From positions 1-13,183 of the forward strand of contig DAIRGB010000032.1 in NCBI GenBank assembly GCA_036794765.1: a stretch of 13,183 bases of DNA, written 5' to 3'. Shown here in pieces: positions 5,091-12,769 of this stretch (its first letter is position 1; the number at the start of each line of letters is the position of its first letter). The stretch is from DAIRGB01 sp036794765 (GTDB taxonomy: Bacteria; Patescibacteriota; JAHJAL01). The position numbers and the translations under genes were made by a program. The notes under the pieces are model-generated. The model ran no database searches, had not been told where the DNA came from, and saw nothing but the letters and a program-made list of their open reading frames with translations.

Positions 5091-6614
5091 ATGAAAAAAA
5101 CTGATATTTTGTCCTATGCGTTGATTATTTTAACTTTTGTTTTGGTAGTGATGGGCGTGGCGGCGGTAGTAAACAGAAAAGACCAGGATCATCTTTCTGA
5201 TGAGAATGAATATTTTGTTGAGGAAAAAGAAAATCGGGGACAAAAATATTATACGGATAAGGTTAAAAATCCGGGTGAGATGGGAGTGGAGAGTTTGTTG
5301 GTTAGAGAAAAGATAAAAAATGGTAGTGAGACTTTGAACAATGATACTCCTTTTCGATCAAATAAGGATGTGTCGTTGTTGGAGCAGATTTTAAATTTTT
5401 ATGAGCCCAGAAAAGATTTAGCGGAAAATGATTGGATCAGGGTGGCTTTGGCTTCTGAACAAAAAAAGATAAGCGCAGAGTTGAAAATTTTGGATAAATC
5501 GTTGAGTAAAGTTGATGATAGTGTTTTGGATTTTGCTATGAGTTGGGATTTTATGGATACGGATCCCAATGTTTATTCGAATGGAAATTATGTTTTGTAT
5601 AATTATGATGATTTTGATATTCAATATGAATTACAAAAGGATACTTTGAAGGAGAGTATTATTTTTGATGAAAAGCCGAAGTTTGGAAATTTGGTTGCTA
5701 GGTTGAATTACGCGGAAGAATATGACTTGGAAGAAGCTCAAGATGAAAGTTTGACTGTATACACAAAGGATGGAAATCTTCCCGTTATTAAGTTGTTGTT
5801 GGCGTATTTGACCGATAGAAAAGGAAGGGCGATCAAGGTTGATCATGTATTTGATAGAGAAAATAAAACCATTACTTTTAATTTAGATGAACAATTTTTG
5901 AATACGGCTGATTATCCGGTGATTTTTGATCCTTCGGTCTCTCGTCCGTCCTCTCGTTATTCTTCCCGCATGGTGTGGAATGATGATAATAATACTGCGA
6001 TTTTGTTTGGTGGTGGTTTGTCTTTGACCGGACAGCCGACAGTAGTAGCTAGTCAGGAGACTTGGTTGTATGAACCGGATTTAACTGTTCCGGTTTATAG
6101 ATCTGATCATGATTATCGAATTACGATTTGTTTGGAGAGCGCTGCAAAGCTAAATTTTGCTATCAATGATTCAAATTCTGCCGGTAATTCCGGTACTTTT
6201 ACTATCGATACTTGTGTCAATAATTCTTGTAGTGATAGTGGTTTGGCGGAAACAGTTTCCGTTCCTATGACAAGTGGCCTTGCTGGAGTTTCTTCACTTA
6301 ATACTTATGCGGCAGAATGTTTTAATATTAGGATTCAAGGTTTTGGTTTTTCCAATAATGGTGCCAATAATATTGATGCTTTTTATGATGATATTTCCGG
6401 GATACCTTTGCATCGTTTTGATAATCAATACTCATTGCTAATTGATGGAAAATCTCCCGAAGAGTGGATTCCGGGTTCGCAAGGTTTGTGGACCAAAAAA
6501 GTGCCTGCCACTTCTCCCGCCAAGCGTTCAAATTTTGATATGGTTTGGGACAATGTGGGCAATCAGGTTATCTTGTATGGGGGGGGCGGCGGAGATCACC
6601 AATTTGGTTTATGA
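5091..6614 (+). CDS. Giant surface protein, N-terminal fragment (membrane anchor, first Kelch blades); frameshifted
   Basis: As read, 507 residues ending at TGA 6612-6614. The last 11 (after Tyr496) are off-frame, because the Kelch homology continues in the +1 frame after the G run at 6579-6586. KK then a hydrophobic segment (about 8-28) forms a signal anchor or uncleaved signal peptide for export. Residues 30-160 are charged and probably extended. Residues 165-282 form a beta-rich domain ending in YPVIFDPSV, a closing motif I recall from large secreted repeat proteins. Kelch blade 1 (about 288-330, core AILFGGG, then ETWLYEP) is followed by an insertion (about 331-460) with cysteines in DTCVNNSC. 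Blade 2 starts at WTKKVPATSP (about 467) and is cut within VILYGG. Without the downstream part the propeller cannot close, so this fragment alone is probably nonfunctional. With one G fewer the gene runs to 12207 as a 2371-residue protein. Confidence 0.9.
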   Translation: MKKTDILSYALIILTFVLVVMGVAAVVNRKDQDHLSDENEYFVEEKENRGQKYYTDKVKNPGEMGVESLLVREKIKNGSETLNNDTPFRSNKDVSLLEQILNFYEPRKDLAENDWIRVALASEQKKISAELKILDKSLSKVDDSVLDFAMSWDFMDTDPNVYSNGNYVLYNYDDFDIQYELQKDTLKESIIFDEKPKFGNLVARLNYAEEYDLEEAQDESLTVYTKDGNLPVIKLLLAYLTDRKGRAIKVDHVFDRENKTITFNLDEQFLNTADYPVIFDPSVSRPSSRYSSRMVWNDDNNTAILFGGGLSLTGQPTVVASQETWLYEPDLTVPVYRSDHDYRITICLESAAKLNFAINDSNSAGNSGTFTIDTCVNNSCSDSGLAETVSVPMTSGLAGVSSLNTYAAECFNIRIQGFGFSNNGANNIDAFYDDISGIPLHRFDNQYSLLIDGKSPEEWIPGSQGLWTKKVPATSPAKRSNFDMVWDNVGNQVILYGGGGGDHQFGL

Positions 6615-9600
6615 TGACACTTGGATATATACTCCGCCAACTTCTCATCATGACCAAGGGAGTTGGACTAATAAAAATCCTGTTTCCAATCCGGGTAAGC
6701 TTTATGGTTCGCAAATGGCCTGGGCTGGTGATTCTTTGATTTTGCATGGGGGTTATGATTATGATTTGTCTGCGGTAGTCAATAAAACATATAGCTATGA
6801 TCCGACGGCTAATACTTGGACACAAACTTCAAATGATGGTCCAGTCGTTCGTTATGCGGCGGTGGAATATTCTCCTAGTGATTTGTCTGTGTATCTTTTT
6901 GGGGGTAATGATGGGACTAATTTCAAAGATAATCTTTGGAAATACAGCGGCGGAATTTGGACGGAAGTGATTGACATAGATGCGCCGGCAGCGAGAGGGA
7001 ATACTGATTTAGTTTGGGATGATGTAGGAAATCAGTTTGTTTTGTTTGGAGGTAAAGATAGTATAAATTATTATAATGATACTTATCTGCTGAATATTTC
7101 TACCAATATTTGGACCAAAAAAACTCCGGTCAATCCACCGTCACAACGTTCGGATATGTCAATGTGTTGGGACAATGATGATGACGAAGTAATGTATTAT
7201 GGCGGGCGAAATGGCGTTTATGTTTTTAATGATGTTTGGTGGTTTGATCCTGATGAGGGATTGCAAGGTGATTATGACGGAGGCAATTTGTTTACACCTT
7301 TTGCGCCATCTTTGTCCAATGCTGAATGCGATTATTTTGATATTACTGATTTTAATACTCATGGAAATGCTGATACGACCACTTATGCTATCAAAGTAGT
7401 TCAAGGCGCAACGACAAAATATGTAAATACGACCGGAGATTTGGTTGATTTTCCAGTATTTATTTCTAAAAGTAATTGGAGTTTGCCGATCAGGGTGTTG
7501 AAATTGGCAGCCAATACCCAGTATACCGTGTCGGTGGTGGCGAAAGATGTTGATACGGGAAAGATATCTGATTATTCGTCAACGGCTTCAATTTCTACTT
7601 TGATGTCTTGTGGATACAGTTCTTCGTTTGATGCCGGGTGCGATCTCAATCGATCGGGGTCGATAAATTCTCAAACTTGGCCCAACACCGGTTATGGGAC
7701 GACGACAGTCGTTTGTGTTACCGGTAATTTGACGGTTAATACTGGTCAAACATTGACTGTGCAGCCGGGAGTTGTAGTTAAGGTGGCGGCAGATGATTAT
7801 ATAACTGTAAATGGTTATCTAAATGCTGTGGGTACTCCAGATCAACCGATATATTTTACCCGCAAAGAGGATGATAATACGCCCGATGGTGACACTATGG
7901 GAGATGGATACAATCCAACAGCGATTCTGGCTGGTAGATGGGGAAGTGGGTCTTTGTCGACTCATGGGGGTATTAGGTTTACCGCTTCGTCTTCCGCTGA
8001 AGGTTCGGGTAAATTGGAGAATGTGATTGTTCGTTATTCATACGGTATTTTGGTAAGTGACCACAATTATTACGCGGAGAGAGTTGAACCGACGATCAAA
8101 AATGTTACTTTGGAATATTCAGAAACTAGAGGCGTATTTGCTAATTGGGCAGATTCATTGGTAACCAATATTACTATTAGAAACACCAATGGGCCAGCTT
8201 TAATGATGTTCGTTAGTAATTACAATACCAATATTCGTTTTTCCGGTCAGCAAAGTGTTTACAATAACACGATTAATGGTGTTGCTTTGAGAAATTATGG
8301 AGTGCAACCAAGAATTGATAATACTAGAACCTGGTACAATGATTTACCATATTATGTTGGTATTGAAGATCCATATTTAATTATTGAATCATCCGGTACT
8401 TTGAATGTTGAGCCGGGAGCAGTGATAAAGTTTGCTTATGAAAACAATGGTGGTGCTTATGACAAGCAAGGAAATGTACGGGTTTATGGTAATTTAAATG
8501 CTGTAGGAACAGCTGAATTGCCGATTTATTTTACAACTGAATATGATGATAGTGTAGGACAGGAAGCGCATCCGGAATGGTTTAGCGGTGGAAATTGTAT
8601 ACCATATACTCCGTGTGATATTCACAATGATAGTAACACTGTCAGTCCGACAGCCGGTGATTGGGGTGATGACGGTTACTATGATACTAAGGGTGGTATC
8701 AGATTTTTGGCAGGAAGTTCGAGTTATGGAGGAGGTAATCTTGATTGGGTGGTTATAAAATATGGTTATGGTGGTATCTCATTTAGTGAGCATAATGTTT
8801 TTAGTCGTTCGGAACCGGTGATTGGCAACACAACAATCATGAATTCTCAAGTAAGAGGGATTATGATTCAAGAGGTGAATCCTTCTTTAAGTAACATGAC
8901 GATCAAAAACAATGGTGGAGCGGCTATTATGATTTATTATCTGACTAATAGTAATGTGGAGTTTTCCGGTGTACAAAATGTACAAAATAATGGAGTAAAT
9001 GGAGTACAATTATTTGGATATTCAAATGCAGCGACAATAAATGCCAATCGTACTTGGTATAATGATTTGCCTTATTATCTAGGTGTGGATAGTTCTCCGG
9101 TATATTCAAATAATAATATTCAGATTTTATCAGGTAATACTTTGACGCTTGAACCGGGAACTATTGTTAAATTTTCCAGGATGTCGGGTGCTCAAGCGGT
9201 ACAAGGTCGTATATATATTCAAGGCAATATTAATGCGATTGGTACAGCTAGCCAACCTATTTATTTTACTTCTGGCAGAGATGATACGGTGGGTCAGGAG
9301 GTCCATCCTGAGTGGTTTAGTGGAGGCAATTGTATTATTGGTAAACCTTGTGATACGAATGGTGATGGCAATGCCACTAATCCAGCAGCAGGAGATTGGG
9401 GTTATGATACCTCGGTGGGTGGAATTCATTTTGCAGCCGGTAGTGTGGTTAATAATGATGGTGGGGGAGTTTTTGATTATGTGCAAATAAGGTATGCGAT
9501 TAATGGTCTGTATATTGTTGGTCATAATGATTATTCTAAAGCCGAGCCAATGATATCGCATACCACAATTGAAAATAATAGTAATGAGGGTATTCGAATT

Positions 9601-12207
9601 CAAACCGCTAATCCTAATCTTGCTGATTTGACAATTCGCAATAATGCTGGTGCTGCTATTATGTTATATCGAAATGCTGGAGGTACCAATGCGGAATTGT
9701 CAGGTATTTTTGATGTGCATGATAACGGCATAAACGGAATTAGAATATATGCTTATGGTTCGGGTGATTCGATAAATTCAAATAGAACTTGGTATAAAGC
9801 ATTGCCTTATTATTTTGTAGGCGCTTACAATCAGACGATGCAGATTAACAATGGAGTAACTTTGACATTGGAGCCAGGGACGATAATCAAATCAGGCGGA
9901 ACAAATTATTATTTTAATATTGCTGGTACTTTAAGTGCAGTAGGCAGTGCGAGTAATCCTATTGTGTTTACTTCTTATCGGGATGATGATGTTGGTATCG
10001 AAACGCATCCGGAATGGTTTGATGCTGGAATTTGTAAAAATAATTATCCTTGCGATACGGATAATACAGATAATTCTGATGGGGTAGCCGGGGATTGGGG
10101 TTATACAAATTATGGTAGTTTGCGTTTTGGTGCCAGTCAGGGTGTGGCTACCGGAAATTTGGATTATGTTAGCGTGAGGTATGGAACGACTGGTATTCAA
10201 ATTGAAAATCATAATGATTTTTCCATGACGGAGCCAATTATTTCTCATTCTGCTATTGAAAATGGTAGCGGTTATGGTGTTTATATAGATTCGGCAAATC
10301 CTGCTTTGAGTAATATGACGATAAGAAATAATGCTTGGGATGCAATAATCGTTTACCGGAACAATAATGGTACTTGGGTTGATTTATCAGGAAATTTTGA
10401 TGTACATGACAATTGGCAGAATGGTATTCGCTTATACAATTATGGTGGAAATGCGATAAATACCAATCAGACATTTCATTCAGAGTTACCATATTATTTT
10501 AATTCGGCTAATAATAGTCGTCTGTATAATAATTTTGGTACGACACTTGCTGTTGAACCAGGGGCAATTATCAAATTTGGATCTGGATATTATATGGATG
10601 TCTATGGAGCTTTGAATATGGTTGGTGCGTCTGATGCGCCGATTTATATTACTTCTTATCGTGATGATAGTGCCGGAATTGAAACACATCCTGAGTGGTT
10701 TGATGCCGGGGTGTGTAAAAATAATTATCCGTGTGATACAGATAATACTGATGGGTCTAGTGGAGTAAAAGAGGATTGGGGTGGAATTGTGTATCGTTCT
10801 GGTTCGACCGGTCAAGTTGGGTATGTAAATTTTAGATATGGGGCTGGAGGCAGTGGAGTATATGATTATGAGTTGTTCTTTGAAAATGTCGGTGGTGTGA
10901 CGGAGATTGCCAATAATAAATTTAATTTTACTAACAGAGGATTGGGAGTTAATAATTCCAATTTATATATTCATCACAACGAATTTGTATCTTCTTCGGA
11001 TTATGGTGTGGTATTTAATAATCCTCCCGCAGGCACGATATTTGAATATAATAAGGTAGCTGGTTTTAATGTAGGTGTTTATGCCAATAATATTGTTAAT
11101 GGGTTAACTTTGCGTTACAACGACATTGATGCAGTCAATTATTATGTACAAAATGATTCATCACCATTTCAAGGCGGTAGTTGTGGAACTTTGGTTTCCG
11201 GTACCAGTATTGATGCTTGTGTGAACAATTGGGGAGATTATCCGGTGAATTATGCTCCATCCGGAAAACTTTTCAAGAATCCGGGAAATATTTATTTTAA
11301 TGATGTGGGAGTGGAAGTGATTGTAGCTAATGGGGGAGAAGATTGGGAGCAGTATTCTCATCAGGATATAACTTGGAATACGAGTGATAATACCGGTGTG
11401 GTGGCTCTGGTCGATTTGTATTATTCGATTGACAATGGCGATAGCTGGTCTTTAATTGAGTCTGATTTGTCTCACGCGGGAATGCCAAATATTTTCGGTA
11501 GTAAAAATTGGACGGTACCGGCGGTAGGTCCATCGAATGAAGCTTTGATTAAAGTAAATGTAAAAAATAGTATGGGAGTTGTTTTGGCGAGTGATATTTC
11601 AGATGCCAATTTTTCAATCACTGATTTTGGTGGGTCTTTTCCACCGGAGACGATTGATGAAGGGACAACGGTGACTGCGTCGGTGCCGTCAATTTTGTCG
11701 TTTACCATCAACCCTTTGCCAAGTGGCGAGAATGTAAATGGAATTGTAACTACGGTTGATACTGAGGTTGATGCAATTGATTATGGTATTTTTACGGGTG
11801 GTGGGGAAAAAGTAGCGGCTCATGAGTTGTTGGTTTCTACCAACGGAGGTGGTGGCTATGTGGTAACTTTGAATGAAGATCGATCATTGACTGCTTTATC
11901 GGCGACCGTTTCTGATTTTATTGGAACCAATGCGGTACCGACTTTATGGGCAAATCCTCCCGGTGGAGGAGTGGAAGGATATTTTGGTTATACAACTGAT
12001 GATATGACTTTGGGAGATGCGCCTGGTGATCGTTTTACGACAAACAAATGGGCGGGCTTGGCTTTGTTCCCTTCCGAAGTTGCTTTTCATAATGGCACGG
12101 TAGTTGATCAAAGTACAAGGGTTGGATATAGGTTGGAAGTGACTTCTTTACAGACGGCTGGCTTTTATGCAAACAATCTAACTTATATTTGTACTAGTAC
12201 TTATTGA
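6442..12207 (+). CDS. Giant surface protein, main part (Kelch propeller, FN3, five-unit beta-helix, Ig-like and C-terminal domains)
   Basis: The open frame starts at 6442, but homologous sequence begins only near 6580-6587, just after the G run; the first 45 or so codons are out-of-frame overlap. An ATG at 6577 exists but has no strong ribosome site, so this is best read as the continuation of the gene starting at 5091. Numbering in the restored 2371-residue protein: Kelch blades 2-6 to about 720 (each WT-x-P-x-R, a VLFGG-type strand, then NDTW/NDVW); FN3-like domain about 733-842; right-handed beta-helix about 850-2050, built of five large repeats plus NosD-like short coils ending in NNWGDYP; Ig-like domain about 2072-2178 (ANGGEDW, DLYYSIDNGDSW, NWTVP); C-terminal domain about 2185-2371 (STNGGGGY, ending FYANNLTYI), similar in style to pilin/WxL-like domains. 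There is no LPxTG motif. Probably anchored outside the cell and used for adhesion, polysaccharide binding or cell-cell contact. Exact ligand unknown. Confidence 0.85.
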   Translation: MMENLPKSGFRVRKVCGPKKCLPLLPPSVQILIWFGTMWAIRLSCMGGAAEITNLVYDDTWIYTPPTSHHDQGSWTNKNPVSNPGKLYGSQMAWAGDSLILHGGYDYDLSAVVNKTYSYDPTANTWTQTSNDGPVVRYAAVEYSPSDLSVYLFGGNDGTNFKDNLWKYSGGIWTEVIDIDAPAARGNTDLVWDDVGNQFVLFGGKDSINYYNDTYLLNISTNIWTKKTPVNPPSQRSDMSMCWDNDDDEVMYYGGRNGVYVFNDVWWFDPDEGLQGDYDGGNLFTPFAPSLSNAECDYFDITDFNTHGNADTTTYAIKVVQGATTKYVNTTGDLVDFPVFISKSNWSLPIRVLKLAANTQYTVSVVAKDVDTGKISDYSSTASISTLMSCGYSSSFDAGCDLNRSGSINSQTWPNTGYGTTTVVCVTGNLTVNTGQTLTVQPGVVVKVAADDYITVNGYLNAVGTPDQPIYFTRKEDDNTPDGDTMGDGYNPTAILAGRWGSGSLSTHGGIRFTASSSAEGSGKLENVIVRYSYGILVSDHNYYAERVEPTIKNVTLEYSETRGVFANWADSLVTNITIRNTNGPALMMFVSNYNTNIRFSGQQSVYNNTINGVALRNYGVQPRIDNTRTWYNDLPYYVGIEDPYLIIESSGTLNVEPGAVIKFAYENNGGAYDKQGNVRVYGNLNAVGTAELPIYFTTEYDDSVGQEAHPEWFSGGNCIPYTPCDIHNDSNTVSPTAGDWGDDGYYDTKGGIRFLAGSSSYGGGNLDWVVIKYGYGGISFSEHNVFSRSEPVIGNTTIMNSQVRGIMIQEVNPSLSNMTIKNNGGAAIMIYYLTNSNVEFSGVQNVQNNGVNGVQLFGYSNAATINANRTWYNDLPYYLGVDSSPVYSNNNIQILSGNTLTLEPGTIVKFSRMSGAQAVQGRIYIQGNINAIGTASQPIYFTSGRDDTVGQEVHPEWFSGGNCIIGKPCDTNGDGNATNPAAGDWGYDTSVGGIHFAAGSVVNNDGGGVFDYVQIRYAINGLYIVGHNDYSKAEPMISHTTIENNSNEGIRIQTANPNLADLTIRNNAGAAIMLYRNAGGTNAELSGIFDVHDNGINGIRIYAYGSGDSINSNRTWYKALPYYFVGAYNQTMQINNGVTLTLEPGTIIKSGGTNYYFNIAGTLSAVGSASNPIVFTSYRDDDVGIETHPEWFDAGICKNNYPCDTDNTDNSDGVAGDWGYTNYGSLRFGASQGVATGNLDYVSVRYGTTGIQIENHNDFSMTEPIISHSAIENGSGYGVYIDSANPALSNMTIRNNAWDAIIVYRNNNGTWVDLSGNFDVHDNWQNGIRLYNYGGNAINTNQTFHSELPYYFNSANNSRLYNNFGTTLAVEPGAIIKFGSGYYMDVYGALNMVGASDAPIYITSYRDDSAGIETHPEWFDAGVCKNNYPCDTDNTDGSSGVKEDWGGIVYRSGSTGQVGYVNFRYGAGGSGVYDYELFFENVGGVTEIANNKFNFTNRGLGVNNSNLYIHHNEFVSSSDYGVVFNNPPAGTIFEYNKVAGFNVGVYANNIVNGLTLRYNDIDAVNYYVQNDSSPFQGGSCGTLVSGTSIDACVNNWGDYPVNYAPSGKLFKNPGNIYFNDVGVEVIVANGGEDWEQYSHQDITWNTSDNTGVVALVDLYYSIDNGDSWSLIESDLSHAGMPNIFGSKNWTVPAVGPSNEALIKVNVKNSMGVVLASDISDANFSITDFGGSFPPETIDEGTTVTASVPSILSFTINPLPSGENVNGIVTTVDTEVDAIDYGIFTGGGEKVAAHELLVSTNGGGGYVVTLNEDRSLTALSATVSDFIGTNAVPTLWANPPGGGVEGYFGYTTDDMTLGDAPGDRFTTNKWAGLALFPSEVAFHNGTVVDQSTRVGYRLEVTSLQTAGFYANNLTYICTSTY
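6579..6586 (+). other. Run of eight G at the frameshift; possible phase-variation tract or sequence error
   Basis: Eight consecutive G follow TAT in the codons for blade 2 of the Kelch propeller. Upstream, the frame of ATG 5091 reads ...WDNVGNQVILYGG; downstream, the Kelch sequence resumes as EITNLVYDDTWIYTPP in the frame shifted by one base. Removing one G gives QVILYGGAAEITNL without a break, so seven G restores the gene. Homopolymer G tracts of this length are prone to slippage and serve as on/off switches in several bacteria, but they are also the classic site of sequencing miscalls. The sequence alone cannot separate these. Confidence 0.85.
7735..10870 (+). repeat. Five imperfect in-frame tandem repeats of about 620-735 bp encoding beta-helix units
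   Basis: Units end at a conserved LPYY motif: about 7735-8355, 8356-9078, 9079-9813, 9814-10497, and a partial fifth from 10498 to about 10870. Each opens with an L-x-V/L-x-PG-x-I/V-K strand pair (LTVQPGVVVK, LNVEPGAVIK, LTLEPGTIVK, LTLEPGTIIK, LAVEPGAIIK). Then follow a G-x-L/I-N/S-A/M-x-G turn with PIYFT-like strand, an acidic loop ending in (G/E)DWG or similar, short PbH1-type coils, and finally NRTWYxxLPYY or a variant; the fifth unit lacks the end. Units 2-5 carry an extra loop with HPEWF and two cysteines. Units 2/3 and 4/5 are the most alike, suggesting pairwise duplication. DNA identity is partial, so these are old protein repeats rather than fresh copies. Confidence 0.85.
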
Positions 12208-12212
12208 TTAAA

Positions 12213-12674
12213 ATGTTGTCAGAAATATTTACGACTACATATTTGCGGAGTGACGGTTGGACTTTGATGTTGAAGAGAAGTAAACATGATGACCAGTTTG
12301 GGAGATACAATGGTTTGGGAGGAAAAGTTGAGTTGGGGGAAAGTCCTCAAGAGGCAATGGTTAGAGAAGTAAAAGAAGAGTCGGGTTTGATTGTTCGAAA
12401 ATATCAGATGAGTGGAGTGATAACGATTACTGTTCGAGAAAAATTGGCAACGGCGATGTTGTTTATCTTTGAAGTGTCAAAATTTGAGGGCATGATTGGT
12501 GACTGTTCCGAAGGGAAATTGCAATGGGTAAAAAATCGTGATTTAAAAAATTTGGATACCAATAAAGGCGATCATTTGATTTTTGATTGGCTGAGTAAAA
12601 AGAAATTTTTTTCCGGAAAAATTGTGAGAAATGTCGAGGGTGATTTGATCGATTATCAGGTAGATTTTTTTTAG
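12213..12674 (+). CDS. Nudix hydrolase, MutT/MTH1-like (nucleoside-diphosphate-X)
   Basis: A 153-residue cytoplasmic hydrolase of nucleoside-diphosphate-linked substrates. The complete Nudix box GX5EX7REVXEESGL spans 37-59 (G37, E43, R51-E52, E55-E56, G58), with E52, E55 and E56 as Mg2+ ligands. NGLGGKVE (33-40) just ahead is typical of the MutT/MTH1-like group that cleans oxidised nucleotides such as 8-oxo-dGTP, though the substrate cannot be read from sequence. The C-terminal tail (about 130-153) is beyond the core fold. ATG 12213 is chosen over an in-frame TTG at 12204, which overlaps the TGA stop of the surface-protein gene. Neither has a clear Shine-Dalgarno sequence, and the ATG is 5 bases after that stop, so translation may be coupled to the giant gene. 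No functional link to the surface protein is evident. Confidence 0.9.
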   Translation: MLSEIFTTTYLRSDGWTLMLKRSKHDDQFGRYNGLGGKVELGESPQEAMVREVKEESGLIVRKYQMSGVITITVREKLATAMLFIFEVSKFEGMIGDCSEGKLQWVKNRDLKNLDTNKGDHLIFDWLSKKKFFSGKIVRNVEGDLIDYQVDFF

Positions 12675-12716
12675 TTACAAAAATGTCTTGGGAAAATGTT
12701 ATTTCACAAAAATGGG

Positions 12717-12725
12717 TGGTATATT
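12717..12725 (+). promoter_or_regulatory. Extended -10 promoter of the phosphoglycerate mutase gene
   Basis: TGG-TATATT is an extended -10 in the 95-base gap after the Nudix gene. The predicted start is near 12732, about 38 bases before the ATG. GGA at 12760-12762 is a weak ribosome site seven bases from the ATG. No -35 and no terminator hairpin are evident in this gap. Confidence 0.45.
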
Positions 12726-12769
12726 GAAGAATGGTGTTGAAAAATATTTGATTGTTATCGGAAACAAAA

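Noticed and set aside
6576..6600. Programmed ribosomal frameshift at the G run
   Set aside because: No downstream pseudoknot or upstream stimulatory Shine-Dalgarno sequence is evident, and the required shift is +1, which is not typical on a G run. Slippage of DNA or a miscall is simpler; not excluded.
6612..6614. TGA at the end of the N-terminal surface fragment read as glycine, as in some Patescibacteria
   Set aside because: Reading through in the same frame gives no Kelch sequence and soon meets another stop, while the neighbouring frame continues the Kelch motif. TGA also ends the surface gene at 12205-12207.
9149..9490. 113-codon forward frame inside the beta-helix region
   Set aside because: It overlaps the clearly homologous repeat frame and shows no domain; a shadow of the repeat coding.
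9130..9603. 157-codon open frame on the reverse strand, and similar reverse-strand frames elsewhere
   Set aside because: It lies wholly inside the beta-helix gene and its translation is low-complexity, rich in Ile, Thr, Asn and Arg, as expected from the complement of a G/T-rich coding strand. No ribosome site or recognisable domain.
7735..10870. Repeats as a CRISPR array or transposon-derived DNA
   Set aside because: Units are 620-735 bp, imperfect, in frame and coding; no short identical repeats with spacers, no transposase, no terminal inverted repeats.
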